From positions 1-64,000 of the forward strand of contig NZ_LZDE01000344.1 in the NCBI RefSeq assembly GCF_002009015.1: DNA of 64,000 nt. The letters run 5' to 3'. Positions 38,496 to 47,755 of the stretch are shown here, piece after piece (position 1 is the stretch's first letter; every line of letters starts with the position of its first letter). The translations under genes were made by a program, and so were the position numbers. Below the pieces are notes generated by a model. The model did no database searches and was not told the DNA's origin. It saw only the letters and a program-made list of their open reading frames with translations. The DNA comes from Microbulbifer mangrovi (GTDB lineage: Bacteria; Pseudomonadota; Gammaproteobacteria; Pseudomonadales; Cellvibrionaceae).

Positions 38496-40148
38496 TTACT
38501 CGGGTCGCTCGTAAACCTTTTCACCTTCCACCCAGGTTTCCAGTACCTGTGCCTTCCAGATATCTTGCGGGTCAAGCTTGAAAATATCGCGATCAAGCAA
38601 AACAAAGTCTGCGAACTTGCCAGGCTCCAGATTGCCGATGAACTGCTCCTGGTGGCTGGCGTAGGCGGCGTCCAGAGTGAAGGAGCGTAGAGCTTCTTCC
38701 ATTGTCATTGCTTCTTCCGTGTGCCAGCCTTTTTCGGGCTGACCTTGTCGGTCGCGACGCGTGACTGCAGCGTGTAGCCCGAATAGTGGATTTACCGGCT
38801 CCACCGGAAAATCCGAGCCAGAAGCAATTTTGGTGCCCTGGTTGAGGAATTTCCGCCATGCGTAGGCGCCCTCAAGACGCTTTTCCCCGAGGCGGTCGCC
38901 AGCCATATTCTTGTCGCTGGTTGCGTGCACGGGTTGCATGGAAGCGATCAAGTTCAAAGTGGGAAACTGCTCAATGTCCTCCAATGTCAGAACCTGAGCA
39001 TGTTCGATGCGGTGGCGGAATGGCTTCTGGTCATTTTCTTTATTCAGCGTGTGGAATATATCCAGCACAATGTGGTTTGCGCGATCGCCAATGGCATGCA
39101 CGTTCACCTGGAACTTGTTGTCCGCGGCCATTTTGATTTGCTTTAACAGCTCATCCTTCTGGTGGATCAGCAGGCCTTTTTCGCCCGGGCGATCATGGTA
39201 GGGCCGGAGCAGGGCGGCGCCACGACTGCCCAGCGCTCCGTCGGCATAGACCTTGATGCTGCGTACATAGAGCTTTTCGTCGGGCGCGCCGACATAACCG
39301 GCACCAAGGAGCTCGGGCAGGTGTTTGTCATCGCCGGAGATCATCGGATACATGCGTAGCGGGATCGCTTTGTCCGCGGCCAGTTGGCGGTATGCCTCCA
39401 GTGTCTGTTTTTCAACACCAGCGTCGTGGATGCCGGTCAGTCCAAGGGAGAGGGCGAGGTCAAACGCGGTACCGAGAGCGGCTTTTTCTTCCTGGAGGTC
39501 TGGCTGCGGGATTACGCTCTCCAGCATGGCCATTGCATTGTCCACGAGTACACCGGTCGGCTCGCCGTTTTCATCGCGAATGATCTCGCCGCCTGCGGGA
39601 GCCTTTGACTGGCGGGTGATTCCCGCGCGCGCCATTGCCGCGCTGTTGGCCCACCCCGCATGTCCGTCAATGCGACGCAGCCAGATCGGTTGGTCGATAT
39701 CCAGTGCGTCGAGTTGTTGGCGTGTCGGAAATTGCTTGCCGCGCCACAGTACCTGGTTCCATCCGCGGCCGATCAGCCAATCGCCGGTTTGTTGATCGCG
39801 TGAAAATTGTTTGATCGCATTGAGTGTCTTCTGGAGGTCCAGGTCACGCAGATCCAGTTGCTGCTGCAGTCTTCCCTGTCCCAGGACGTGGCCGTGGGCA
39901 TCGATTAATCCCGGTAACAGCACCTTACCGCCGGCATCAATTTTTGTTGCCTCCGGGTATTTCTGACTGAGTGGGGCGAAATCACCGGTGGCCAGTACCT
40001 TGCCCTGGTCAAACACCAATGTGTTGAACTGTTCAAGGTCGCGTTCGGTTGTTTGATAACCGGAGAAGTTATGCACGATCGTCGTGGCCTGGAGGTTCCA
40101 GGATGCGAGGATGGCGCACACGCCAACGAGGGTATGAGAGAGGCGCAT
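38496..40148 (-). CDS. Secreted YtcJ-type amidohydrolase
   Basis: 550 residues with a Sec signal peptide (MRLSHTLVGVCAILASWNLQA). Amidohydro_3/YtcJ core features: GLIDAHGHVLGQG (HxH metal ligands), WLRRIDGHAGWANSAAM, IHDAGVEKQTLEAY, the segment VNVHAIGDRANHIVLD, HRIEHAQVL and SDFPVEPVNPLFGLHAA. Family members hydrolyse amides or formamides and similar bonds; the substrate here is not known. It is the third secreted amidohydrolase in the window, but only distantly like the paired ones at 20525-23262. It is convergent with the M3 peptidase gene and 95 bases after the autotransporter-like gene on the same strand. Confidence 0.9.
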   Translation of the reverse strand: MRLSHTLVGVCAILASWNLQATTIVHNFSGYQTTERDLEQFNTLVFDQGKVLATGDFAPLSQKYPEATKIDAGGKVLLPGLIDAHGHVLGQGRLQQQLDLRDLDLQKTLNAIKQFSRDQQTGDWLIGRGWNQVLWRGKQFPTRQQLDALDIDQPIWLRRIDGHAGWANSAAMARAGITRQSKAPAGGEIIRDENGEPTGVLVDNAMAMLESVIPQPDLQEEKAALGTAFDLALSLGLTGIHDAGVEKQTLEAYRQLAADKAIPLRMYPMISGDDKHLPELLGAGYVGAPDEKLYVRSIKVYADGALGSRGAALLRPYHDRPGEKGLLIHQKDELLKQIKMAADNKFQVNVHAIGDRANHIVLDIFHTLNKENDQKPFRHRIEHAQVLTLEDIEQFPTLNLIASMQPVHATSDKNMAGDRLGEKRLEGAYAWRKFLNQGTKIASGSDFPVEPVNPLFGLHAAVTRRDRQGQPEKGWHTEEAMTMEEALRSFTLDAAYASHQEQFIGNLEPGKFADFVLLDRDIFKLDPQDIWKAQVLETWVEGEKVYERPE

Positions 40149-40243
40149 AGTTATTAGCCTTGTTGAAGCGTCTGTCAGAGGATCACTTCGATGGTATCAG
40201 CGACTGCCAATTTGTCTACTTTCTACACGCGTCGATGCCCGTC

Positions 40244-42076
40244 TTAAAACGCGTGTAGAAAGTAGAGTCTGGCTTGCCATATTTCCAGGCCTTTGGCATC
40301 AATGCTTGTCTGGGAGACCTCCAGGTCCAGGTAGTTGCGCTCGGACACGACCCAGCGCGTTCCCGTGCGGGCGAGTCCGCTGAGCGGTTCTAAGGACTGA
40401 TAGCCGCCACTGGTAACACCGCGAGCAACCTGCAAGTCATCCTGAAGGTCGAATGCGATGGTTGCGCCAAGCTCTAGATAGGGGGTGAGCATGCCGTGGT
40501 CTCCCATGCTAAATCCCCGCATGATGGTGATGCTGCTTTCCACGTAGCTGATGTGTCCGTCGGTATTGCGGAAGTTCAGTGTGAGTGGCCTGCCCAGCAG
40601 TTCACCGCTCAGATTTGAGTTGGTGGTTTCGAACCACGAATAGTTGAAGTGCATCCGCGGCAGGAATCCCCAGTTGCCCCAGCGCTGGAAGCCCTCCAGA
40701 CCGATGTTGAACAGCCATTCGTTTACGTCATTGCTGCCGCGAAAATTGGCGAGGGAAATATCGGTATCTGTTCGGGAGTAATTGAGAGACGACGTCAGAG
40801 ACAGCCCGGAGTCAAACTGGTATCCGGCGTAAGGCCCGATCGAAATCCGGTCGGCATCTGTCCGCAGGAATCCCCGTAATCCCTTACTGTCGAAATGGGA
40901 GGCCGCTACCGAGATCCCGGCTATCCCGCGCGCGCCCACCGGGCGATGTAAACCCAGCGTCAAGCGCGACTCGCTGGAATCGAAGTTCCTATTTCCTCTC
41001 CGGTCCCTGAGTTCTGTCTGGTCTGCCTCACTCCATACACGCCACTTTGCTTGCTGTTGCGAATAGCCCGTCAACAGGGCACCCAGATAGCGTGCGCTCA
41101 ACGGTAGCCCGGATTTGTCGAATTCCTCCGCCTCAAACCAGTGGCCATCGTAATTTTCCGGGCAGGTCACATCGGCGCCCGAATAGTTCGCGGTCATCCG
41201 ATGCCCGGTTTCGGGATCTATGCATACTACCCATCTGAAAACAGCGCCATCCTGGCCGCGCTGGTACAGGTTCGCGTCTCTAATTTCGTCGCGTGTTTCA
41301 GTGACGGGGCGCTCCGGTGTGATTGTTTCCGGTGGCCTTTGCACCGGTAACTCCGGTGTAATGCCGGTACCGGGAGGCCGTATTTCCGGCGTGATTCCCG
41401 TACCTGGCGGGCGCACCTCCGGGGTGATTCCAGTCCCGGGTGGGCGCACCTCGGGGGTAATACCAGTTCCGGGCGGGCGCATCTCGGGGGTGATGCCTGT
41501 ACCTGGCGGGCGCACCTCGGGGGTGATACCGGTTCCGGGTGGCCTTAGTGTCGGAATTTCGGGGGTGATACCAACACCTGGCGGTCTCACTATCGGCACT
41601 TCCGGAGTGATTACGTCCACCGGCGGACGCACTACGGGCAGCTCCGGCATGATGTCGGTGATATTGCCTGGCGGAATAATGCCGATAGGGGGGACTGGGC
41701 GTGTCGTGGGGAGCTGCGGCAAAATGATGGGGTCGGATTTTTGATTATCGATATCAATGGTGCAGGGGTTGTTACCGCTCAAATCGAGCAAAGCATGTGT
41801 GCCTCCATTGCTCAGCACGAGGTTGGGGGAAACCGAGATATGTGCCCCAGGCGCCGCAAGGCTCCACTCATCAACAATGTCTTTGGTATTGACCACCTCT
41901 AAGCCAAAACTGCCAGCGGTTGTGTCGGACAGCCAGACCGAGCGTGTCAGATCAAAAGTGGCGCCAATAAAGGTGAGGGTACCGTCGGAATTGCACTTTT
42001 GTGCCAGTGTGGCCGGAGAGGAGAGCAGGAGTGCAACTGCGGCAATCAATTTGACCGTGAAAATCCTTTTCCGCAT
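40244..42076 (-). CDS. Autotransporter-like outer-membrane protein with Pro-rich repeats
   Basis: 610 residues from the ATG at 42076 (MRKRIFTVKLIAAV...); an upstream frame lacks a signal. After the signal peptide comes a small N-terminal domain (to about residue 125), then a long Pro/Thr/Gly repeat stalk (about 125-255). It contains six RPPGTGITPE units at 11-residue spacing flanked by 14-residue variants such as RPPGVGITPEIPTL. A linker with two cysteines follows, then a C-terminal beta-barrel of autotransporter type (about 345-610), with alternating aromatic strands and a terminal Phe (LYFLHAF). It probably displays the N-terminal part on the cell surface on a stiff stalk. Confidence 0.8.
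   Translation of the reverse strand: MRKRIFTVKLIAAVALLLSSPATLAQKCNSDGTLTFIGATFDLTRSVWLSDTTAGSFGLEVVNTKDIVDEWSLAAPGAHISVSPNLVLSNGGTHALLDLSGNNPCTIDIDNQKSDPIILPQLPTTRPVPPIGIIPPGNITDIMPELPVVRPPVDVITPEVPIVRPPGVGITPEIPTLRPPGTGITPEVRPPGTGITPEMRPPGTGITPEVRPPGTGITPEVRPPGTGITPEIRPPGTGITPELPVQRPPETITPERPVTETRDEIRDANLYQRGQDGAVFRWVVCIDPETGHRMTANYSGADVTCPENYDGHWFEAEEFDKSGLPLSARYLGALLTGYSQQQAKWRVWSEADQTELRDRRGNRNFDSSESRLTLGLHRPVGARGIAGISVAASHFDSKGLRGFLRTDADRISIGPYAGYQFDSGLSLTSSLNYSRTDTDISLANFRGSNDVNEWLFNIGLEGFQRWGNWGFLPRMHFNYSWFETTNSNLSGELLGRPLTLNFRNTDGHISYVESSITIMRGFSMGDHGMLTPYLELGATIAFDLQDDLQVARGVTSGGYQSLEPLSGLARTGTRWVVSERNYLDLEVSQTSIDAKGLEIWQARLYFLHAF
41342..41640. repeat. 33-bp coding minisatellite (RPPGTGITPE stalk)
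   Basis: Near-identical 33-bp units encode RPPGTGITPEV/M/I/L on the minus strand, with related 42-bp units at the borders. About six close units plus three or four degenerate ones can be counted by eye. The identity at DNA level suggests recent unit copying and possible copy-number variation. Confidence 0.85.
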
Positions 42077-42199
42077 GAAAATACATCTTTCTTTGCTGTC
42101 GGCTGGACCTGATGTGTGCAGTGTGAACAGCACTTGATAGCTATTCTTTACCCTAGCCGAAATCTTCTGATATCGCCGTATGGCGACAAGTGAAAGTGG

Positions 42200-42238
42200 G
42201 GTGTGAGTGCTAGGTGTGAGTACCAGGTGTGAGTGCTA
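42200..42238. repeat. Three tandem 13-bp repeats upstream of the autotransporter-like gene
   Basis: GGTGTGAGTGCTA, GGTGTGAGTACCA and GGTGTGAGTGCTA follow each other without gap. They lie about 125-160 bases upstream of the autotransporter start and about 80 bases before the DUF2905 gene. They could be a binding array or a slippage-prone tract. Confidence 0.75.
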
Positions 42239-42319
42239 CAGGAAAGGTTTAGCTGTATTTGCTGAGGGCAAATTGTCCGATGCGGTGAAATCCGGCAGGG
42301 AACAGAGGAGGGTGGAGTA

Positions 42320-42526
42320 ATGGCGCGGTGGTTAATTGTCGTGGGGATTATGCTGACCGGGATTGGCTTGATCTTGCATTATGCGCCGTGGCTACTGAGT
42401 TGGTTTGGGCGTCTGCCCGGCGATATCCGTATCGAGTCCGGGCGCAGTCGCTTTTATTTCCCAATTACCACGATGATCGTCGTCAGCGTGGTGCTGAGTA
42501 TCGTGTTGTCGTTGTTCCGACGCTAG
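42320..42526 (+). CDS. DUF2905-family small membrane protein
   Basis: 68 residues with two hydrophobic helices (WLIVVGIMLTGIGLILHYAPW and FPITTMIVVSVVLSIVLSLF) around the conserved loop FGRLPGDIRIESGRSRFYFP, which is diagnostic of DUF2905. AGGAGGGTGGAGTA precedes the ATG at 42320. Function unknown. It is convergent with the Lrp gene, ending 5 bases from it. Confidence 0.9.
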   Translation: MARWLIVVGIMLTGIGLILHYAPWLLSWFGRLPGDIRIESGRSRFYFPITTMIVVSVVLSIVLSLFRR

Positions 42527-42531
42527 TCGCG

Positions 42532-43014
42532 TTACTTTTCCAGCAGTTGGTCCAGCGGAAGCTCCGTGCGATACCTCACCTGTTTCAGGGAAAAGCTGCT
42601 CTTGATGTGGTCGATCCCAGGGAGTTCGGTTAGCTTCTTGTCGAGGAATTCCTGGTACGCGTGCAGATTGGGTACCACTACCCGCAACAGGTAATCGAAG
42701 TCCCCCGTCATCAGGTAGCACTCCATCACTTCTGGCCATTGGCCGATGGTGGATTCGAAGTGTTGCAGCTCTTTTTTGACCTGGTGGTTGAGGGTCACCT
42801 GGATAAACACGCTGACCGGTAAGCCGACCATATCGGGTTCCAGCAGTGTGACTGCGCGCTTGATAAAGCCCTGCTCGTGCAGGTTCTTGACCCGGCGGGA
42901 GCAGGGGGAGGGTGACAGATGGACTTTCTCCGCCAGCTCAATATTGGGGATGGTCGCGTCCTGCTGAAGGATTTCCAGAATGTGCTTGTCGATGGCGTCC
43001 AGTAGATAGGCCAT
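42532..43014 (-). CDS. Lrp/AsnC-family transcriptional regulator
   Basis: 160 residues. N-terminal winged helix-turn-helix: LDAIDKHILEILQQDATIPN, LAEKVHLSPSPCSRRVKNLHEQG. The C-terminal RAM (ACT-like) effector domain includes MECYLMTGDFDYLLRVVVPN. Lrp-type proteins sense amino acids and bind as octamers. It is divergent from the indolepyruvate:ferredoxin oxidoreductase gene with a 403-base gap, so it very likely regulates that gene in response to an aromatic or branched-chain amino acid. The regulatory link is inference. Confidence 0.93.
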   Translation of the reverse strand: MAYLLDAIDKHILEILQQDATIPNIELAEKVHLSPSPCSRRVKNLHEQGFIKRAVTLLEPDMVGLPVSVFIQVTLNHQVKKELQHFESTIGQWPEVMECYLMTGDFDYLLRVVVPNLHAYQEFLDKKLTELPGIDHIKSSFSLKQVRYRTELPLDQLLEK

Positions 43015-43417
43015 ATAATTTCCCGGTGTTCCTGATTCTCTAAAGTTGAGAGTGCCAAATTCAGTAAAGTGAGCGATTTACCGCTGCTTGCGGCACCAGA
43101 GAAGAATACCTGATGTGACCGACTCTTAGCAGCGGTTCACAATTTTTGACCGGCCACAACCCGAAACGCGGCTGCCCAGCCAGAGTTTGATAAATATTCT
43201 CACCTAATCGCTTTCAGTTATGAATTATTGCAGAAAATGATCTCTGTGTGGTGGATTCTTTCCGTCTCGTCCAGTTTTTGTGGTGATTTTGGTATGACCT
43301 GCCTGACTTGCCAGTGATAGTTTACTGGCATCAAAACAATAACGCTGGAACTGACGCTGCAGGGCTTTGCCCGCGGGCGTCAGGTACTTGCCAGATAATG
43401 CGAGAAGGTCCTAACCA
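43015..43417. promoter_or_regulatory. Divergent control region of the Lrp and oxidoreductase genes
   Basis: This 403-base gap is AT-richer than its flanks. GAG-N13-CTC at 43183-43201, containing AAATATT, and an AATTATTGCAGAAAATGATC stretch near 43221-43240 resemble degenerate Lrp sites. No gene is seen in it. Confidence 0.45.
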
Positions 43418-46400
43418 ATGGCGATGGTCGAAACTGATCAGGAACTGGGCTTTGACCGGGAGTACTCCCTCAAAGCTGCGTTTACCCGAGACTCCGGACG
43501 CGTTTTTCTAACCGGCATTGATGCCCTGGTACGCCTGCCCTTGATGCAGAAGCGGCTGGATGAGCAGGCCGGTTTGAATACCGCGGGCTTTATTTCCGGT
43601 TACCGCGGTTCCCCCCTCGGTGGCTATGACCAGACGCTGTGGCGCCATAAAAAGCTGCTGGCAGAGCGGGATATCCATTTTGAGCCGGGTATCAATGAGG
43701 ACCTCGGTGCCACCAATATCTGGGGTACCCAGCTGCTGGATCACTATCGCCAGCAGGCGACACGGGATGGGGTCTTCTCCATCTGGTACGGCAAGGGCCA
43801 CGGTGTGGATCGCAGTGCCGACGTATTCCGCCAGGCAAATATCCAGGGTACCTCCAAGCTCGGTGGCGTGCTCGCTCTCTGCGGTGACGATCACACTGCG
43901 GAATCCTCCATGTTCTCCCACAACACCGACCAGATTTTTGAGTCGGTCATGATGCCGTTGCTGTTTCCCGCGACCATCGATGAATACCTGACCCTCGGCC
44001 TTGCCGGTATCGCACTGTCGCGATTCTCAGGTTTGTGGGTGGGGTTCAAGACGATTACCGAAACGGTGGAATCCGGCGCTTCCATTGTCGTGCCACCGCT
44101 GCCGAACTTTGTCTTGCCGAAATCCTTCCCGATCCCCGCACACGGTCTTAACTACGATCCTCACCTGAACTGGCCCGCCGAGCGCATGGAGTACGAGCGC
44201 CGCATGCTCGAGGAGCGGCTGCCCGCGGCCAAGGCTTTCGCCTATGCCAACGGATTGGACAAAACCATCGTGGCCGCACCACAGAAACGTTTCGGTATCG
44301 TCACAGTGGGCAAGGCCCACGGCGATTTGCTGGAAGCGTTGAAGTTGCTGGAGCTCAGTGAACAGGATCTGCTCGACGCGGGTATCTCGATCCACAAGGT
44401 GGCCATGAGCTGGCCGCTGGAGCCGCGGGGGATGAGTGAATTTGCCCGCGGTATGGAGCGTGTACTCGTAGTCGAGGAGAAGCGTCCGCTGGTGGAAGAC
44501 CAGATGAAGAACCTGTTCTACAGCTGGCCGGATAGCGAGCGCCCGAAAGTGGCCGGCAAGAAAGACCTCGACGGCAATGATTTACTGCCGGCAATCTGGG
44601 GCTTCGGTCCGGACCAGGTCGCCAAGGCCATCACCCGCTGGCTGGCGGACACCGAACTGGCGGAGAGACTGATTCCGCTGGCGGAAAAACTGGGCAGTGG
44701 TGTTTTGCAAAAAGCCAACGGCCTGCTGGCAAGGGAGCCGATTTTCTGCGCCGGATGCCCGCACAACAGTTCCACCAAGTTACCTGAGGGCAGTACCGGC
44801 AGTGCCGGCATTGGCTGTCACATCATGGCGCTGGGCAAGGGTCTGCGCACCGATACCTACTCCCATATGGGAGGGGAAGGGGCACACTGGGTAGGCCTGC
44901 ACCGTTTTTCCAGCGACAAGCACATCTTCCAGAATATGGGGGACGGTACCTACAACCACTCCGGCCTGCTCGCCATCCGTCAGGCGGTGGCAAGCAAGAT
45001 CAATATTACCTACAAGATCCTGCTCAACGACGCAGTCGCCATGACCGGTGGCCAGCCCGCGGACGGGGAGGTAACTGTGCCCACGCTGTCCCGTCAGTTG
45101 CTGGCAGAGGGCGTGGGGCAGGTTTGCCTGGTGAGCGAGAACCCCGATTACTGGAATGCCAATCGCAACCTGGTGCCGGCAGAGGTTCAGATTTTCCACC
45201 GCGACGACCTCGATGAGGTGCAGCGTAAGCTGCGCGATACCGCAGGCGTAACGGCGATCATTTACGAACAGGTTTGCGCAGCGGAAAAACGTCGCCGTCG
45301 CAAGAAAGGCCAGATGGTGGATCCCGCCAAGCGCCTGTTGATCAATCACCGGGTGTGTGAGGGTTGTGGGGATTGTAGTGTTCAGTCCAGTTGCATCGCG
45401 GTAGAGCCTCTGGAAACCGAATTTGGGCGCAAGCGACAGGTGAACCAATCCAGCTGTAACAAGGATATGCGCTGCGCCGATGGTTTCTGTCCCAGCTTTG
45501 TCAGTGTGGAAGGTGGCGAGCTGAAAAAGCCGGCGCTGAAATCTCTGGCGGAATCGATCGACGAGGCTAGTCAAGGTCTGACCGACGCCCCGAAACCACA
45601 ACTGGACCAGCCGCTGAGCATCCTGGTGGCGGGTATCGGTGGAAGCGGTGTACTCACCGTGGCCGCGTTGCTGGGGATGGCTGCCCACCTCGAGGAAAAA
45701 GGCAGCACCACGCTGTATTTCACCGGGCTTTCGCAGAAAAATGGCGCAGTCGTTGCCCATGTGAAAGTGGGTAACCGGCCGCAAGATATCACCACTGCGC
45801 GTATCCGTGACGGCGCGGTCGATCTGCTGCTGGGCTGCGATATGGTGACCGCGGCGGGGCAGCGTCCGAAGTTTGCCAGCGGCAGAATGAAGGCGCTGGT
45901 AAATACCGCGGAAGTTCCGGTAGCGGCATTTGTGCGCAACAACGAACTGGCATTTCCCGCGGACGAAACGGCGCAGAGCATTGAGTCTGTGGCCGGGGAA
46001 TATCATGCGCTGGATGCCAACCGTTATGCCGAAGCACTGTTTGGCGATACGGTGGCGGCCAACCTGATGATGATGGGCTATGCGTGTCAGCAGGGGCTGT
46101 TGCCGGTATCGCAAAGCGCCATCGAGCGCGCGGTGGAGCTGAACGGAGTGGCGGTTGAAAACAACCTGCGCGCGTTCCGCGCCGGTCGGTTGCTGGTGGA
46201 AAACCCGCGGGCAATCGAGCAGCTCCTCAGCCCTGCACAGGTGGTGAAGCTGGTAGAGCCCGAGGAGGGCGTCGACCAGCTGGTGGCGCGCCTGTCCCGC
46301 GAGCTGACTGAATACCAGAGTGCCGCTTACGCACGCCATTTCAATCAGGCGGTTGAAAAGCTGCGCACTGCTGAACGCAATTTGATGGCGGCTGGTGGTG

Positions 46401-46954
46401 CGGTCGCCGGAGACTCTCTGACTCGCGCCGCTGCGCTGAGCCTGTTCAAAGCCATGGCTTACAAGGATGAGTACGAGGTGGCGCGGTTGTACAGCGGTGA
46501 GGAATTCCAGCGCCAGTTGCGTGAAACCTTCAGTGGCGAATACAAACTGAAATTCCTGATGGCACCGCCGTTGCTTGCACGTCCGGATTCCAGCGGGCGC
46601 ATTCGCAAGATCACTCTGGGCCCATGGCTGGCAAAAACACTGCCTATCCTCGCCAAAGGCAAGGTGTTGCGCGGTACTCCGCTAGATATCTTTGGTTACA
46701 CACAGGAGCGTCGCCAGGAGCGCAGCTGGGCGCGGGAAGTGCGTCAGTCCGTGTTGGATGTGGCTGCAGGCCTGGGGGCAGGCAACAGGGAGTTCGCTGC
46801 GGAGCTGCTGGCATTACCGCAACAGGTGCGGGGCTACGGCCATGTGCGCGCGGCCAAGCTGGACGCGGTGCGCGAACGCTGGAATGCCCTGCGCAGTCGC
46901 TTCAAACGCGATGGCGGTAGCGGTAGTGGTGTCGAACTGGCAGAGTGGAACTAA
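43418..46954 (+). CDS. Fused indolepyruvate:ferredoxin oxidoreductase
   Basis: 1178 residues, single-chain form that combines the alpha and beta subunits. It oxidatively decarboxylates indolepyruvate and other aryl or branched-chain 2-oxoacids to acyl-CoA with ferredoxin. The N-terminal oxidoreductase domain is followed by the thiamine-pyrophosphate domain (GSAGIGCHIMALGKG; MGDGTYNHSGLLAIRQAV; LLNDAVAMTGGQPADG), a 4Fe-4S motif around residue 646 (RVCEGCGDCSVQSSC), the gamma domain (SILVAGIGGSGVLTVAALLG) and a C-terminal DUF6537-like region. It links transamination of aromatic amino acids, as by the aminotransferase at 32369, with energy metabolism. The divergent Lrp gene is its likely regulator. 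Confidence 0.95.
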   Translation: MAMVETDQELGFDREYSLKAAFTRDSGRVFLTGIDALVRLPLMQKRLDEQAGLNTAGFISGYRGSPLGGYDQTLWRHKKLLAERDIHFEPGINEDLGATNIWGTQLLDHYRQQATRDGVFSIWYGKGHGVDRSADVFRQANIQGTSKLGGVLALCGDDHTAESSMFSHNTDQIFESVMMPLLFPATIDEYLTLGLAGIALSRFSGLWVGFKTITETVESGASIVVPPLPNFVLPKSFPIPAHGLNYDPHLNWPAERMEYERRMLEERLPAAKAFAYANGLDKTIVAAPQKRFGIVTVGKAHGDLLEALKLLELSEQDLLDAGISIHKVAMSWPLEPRGMSEFARGMERVLVVEEKRPLVEDQMKNLFYSWPDSERPKVAGKKDLDGNDLLPAIWGFGPDQVAKAITRWLADTELAERLIPLAEKLGSGVLQKANGLLAREPIFCAGCPHNSSTKLPEGSTGSAGIGCHIMALGKGLRTDTYSHMGGEGAHWVGLHRFSSDKHIFQNMGDGTYNHSGLLAIRQAVASKINITYKILLNDAVAMTGGQPADGEVTVPTLSRQLLAEGVGQVCLVSENPDYWNANRNLVPAEVQIFHRDDLDEVQRKLRDTAGVTAIIYEQVCAAEKRRRRKKGQMVDPAKRLLINHRVCEGCGDCSVQSSCIAVEPLETEFGRKRQVNQSSCNKDMRCADGFCPSFVSVEGGELKKPALKSLAESIDEASQGLTDAPKPQLDQPLSILVAGIGGSGVLTVAALLGMAAHLEEKGSTTLYFTGLSQKNGAVVAHVKVGNRPQDITTARIRDGAVDLLLGCDMVTAAGQRPKFASGRMKALVNTAEVPVAAFVRNNELAFPADETAQSIESVAGEYHALDANRYAEALFGDTVAANLMMMGYACQQGLLPVSQSAIERAVELNGVAVENNLRAFRAGRLLVENPRAIEQLLSPAQVVKLVEPEEGVDQLVARLSRELTEYQSAAYARHFNQAVEKLRTAERNLMAAGGAVAGDSLTRAAALSLFKAMAYKDEYEVARLYSGEEFQRQLRETFSGEYKLKFLMAPPLLARPDSSGRIRKITLGPWLAKTLPILAKGKVLRGTPLDIFGYTQERRQERSWAREVRQSVLDVAAGLGAGNREFAAELLALPQQVRGYGHVRAAKLDAVRERWNALRSRFKRDGGSGSGVELAEWN

Positions 46955-46967
46955 CGCGAAAGGAATT

Positions 46968-47000
46968 AAAAAAATCCCGGGTAGATCCCGGGATTTTTTT
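46968..47000 (+). terminator. Rho-independent terminator after the oxidoreductase gene
   Basis: AATCCCGGG and CCCGGGATT form a 9-bp stem around TAGAT, with A- and T-runs outside. It ends the oxidoreductase transcript and can also serve the convergent chrR gene. Confidence 0.9.
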
Positions 47001-47032
47001 TGCCTGATGAATTGGCTTGCCTCGCCTTGCAG

Positions 47033-47749
47033 TTACTGCGGCCGGAACGAGAGGAATGGGTTCACCAGTTTTCCCATTATCCCTGTCAGTGCCACCGGCG
47101 CTTCCACTACCGACAGGCACAGGCATTCGTGATTCTGGGTGGCGGTGGGGCGATGGGTTTCGCCCGGCTCGCGCACCAGGAAATCACCGCGAGAGTAAAT
47201 GCCATCGGCATCAGAAAAACTGCCGTAAAGCACCATAGTGATCTCCGTGCCGCGGTGATCGTGCTCGGCCACCTTGTTGCCCGGTGCGATACGGTGGAAA
47301 GCGACTTCGTGCTGGCATTGTCCGGTTTTCAAGCGCGCTTCCTTCAACCCCTTGGAGAGGCGACGCCAGCGCAATGCCGAGTTTTGCCCGAGCAGCTTTT
47401 CGACCACCGGGGGAACAGATGCGAACACCGGATCTTTAGCCAGTTTACGGGGCAGGGCCGTTCTCGGTGCCTTTTGTTCGGGTGCTTCTGGGGCATCGAA
47501 TGACTGGTTGCCTGAGTCTATCCGCTGCATCAGCTGCTCGAAGGATTGTTTTTCCTGCTCCGGGGCGCTAGCAAGTGCAGGCGCGCTGGTTGCCAGCAAA
47601 TTGCCGCCGATGCCGTTGAGAAGCTTGAGATCGGCTGCGCATTTGGGGCACAGCTGCAGGTGGGCCGCTACCACGATACTGTGGGCCCAGTTCAGGCTTC
47701 CGCTGGCGTATTCCAGGAGCATGTTGTTGTCTGGATGGTGATGAATCAT
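47033..47749 (-). CDS. chrR: ChrR-type zinc anti-sigma factor
   Basis: 238 residues. The N-terminal anti-sigma zinc domain has histidines in HHHPDNN (about 3-5) and H30, C34, C37 in AAHLQLCPKC, the same spacing as in R. sphaeroides ChrR. The C-terminal cupin-like domain has AEHDHRGTEITMVL and a later GETHRP, matching the second zinc site. In R. sphaeroides ChrR holds sigma-E inactive until singlet oxygen or organic peroxide appears. The upstream sigma gene ends 6 bases before its ATG, so the two form one operon. Its role here as a singlet-oxygen sensor is by family analogy. Confidence 0.92.
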   Translation of the reverse strand: MIHHHPDNNMLLEYASGSLNWAHSIVVAAHLQLCPKCAADLKLLNGIGGNLLATSAPALASAPEQEKQSFEQLMQRIDSGNQSFDAPEAPEQKAPRTALPRKLAKDPVFASVPPVVEKLLGQNSALRWRRLSKGLKEARLKTGQCQHEVAFHRIAPGNKVAEHDHRGTEITMVLYGSFSDADGIYSRGDFLVREPGETHRPTATQNHECLCLSVVEAPVALTGIMGKLVNPFLSFRPQ

Positions 47750-47755
47750 GGTTAC

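Noticed and set aside
41220-41744. Plus-strand frame of about 174 codons with GGRTSGVIPVPGG repeats
   Set aside because: It is the antisense reading of the 33-bp repeat array; the minus frame has a signal peptide and beta-barrel, this one has neither.
44780-46339. 519-codon minus-strand frame opposite the oxidoreductase
   Set aside because: It is an antisense shadow of a well-supported enzyme and shows no recognisable domain.
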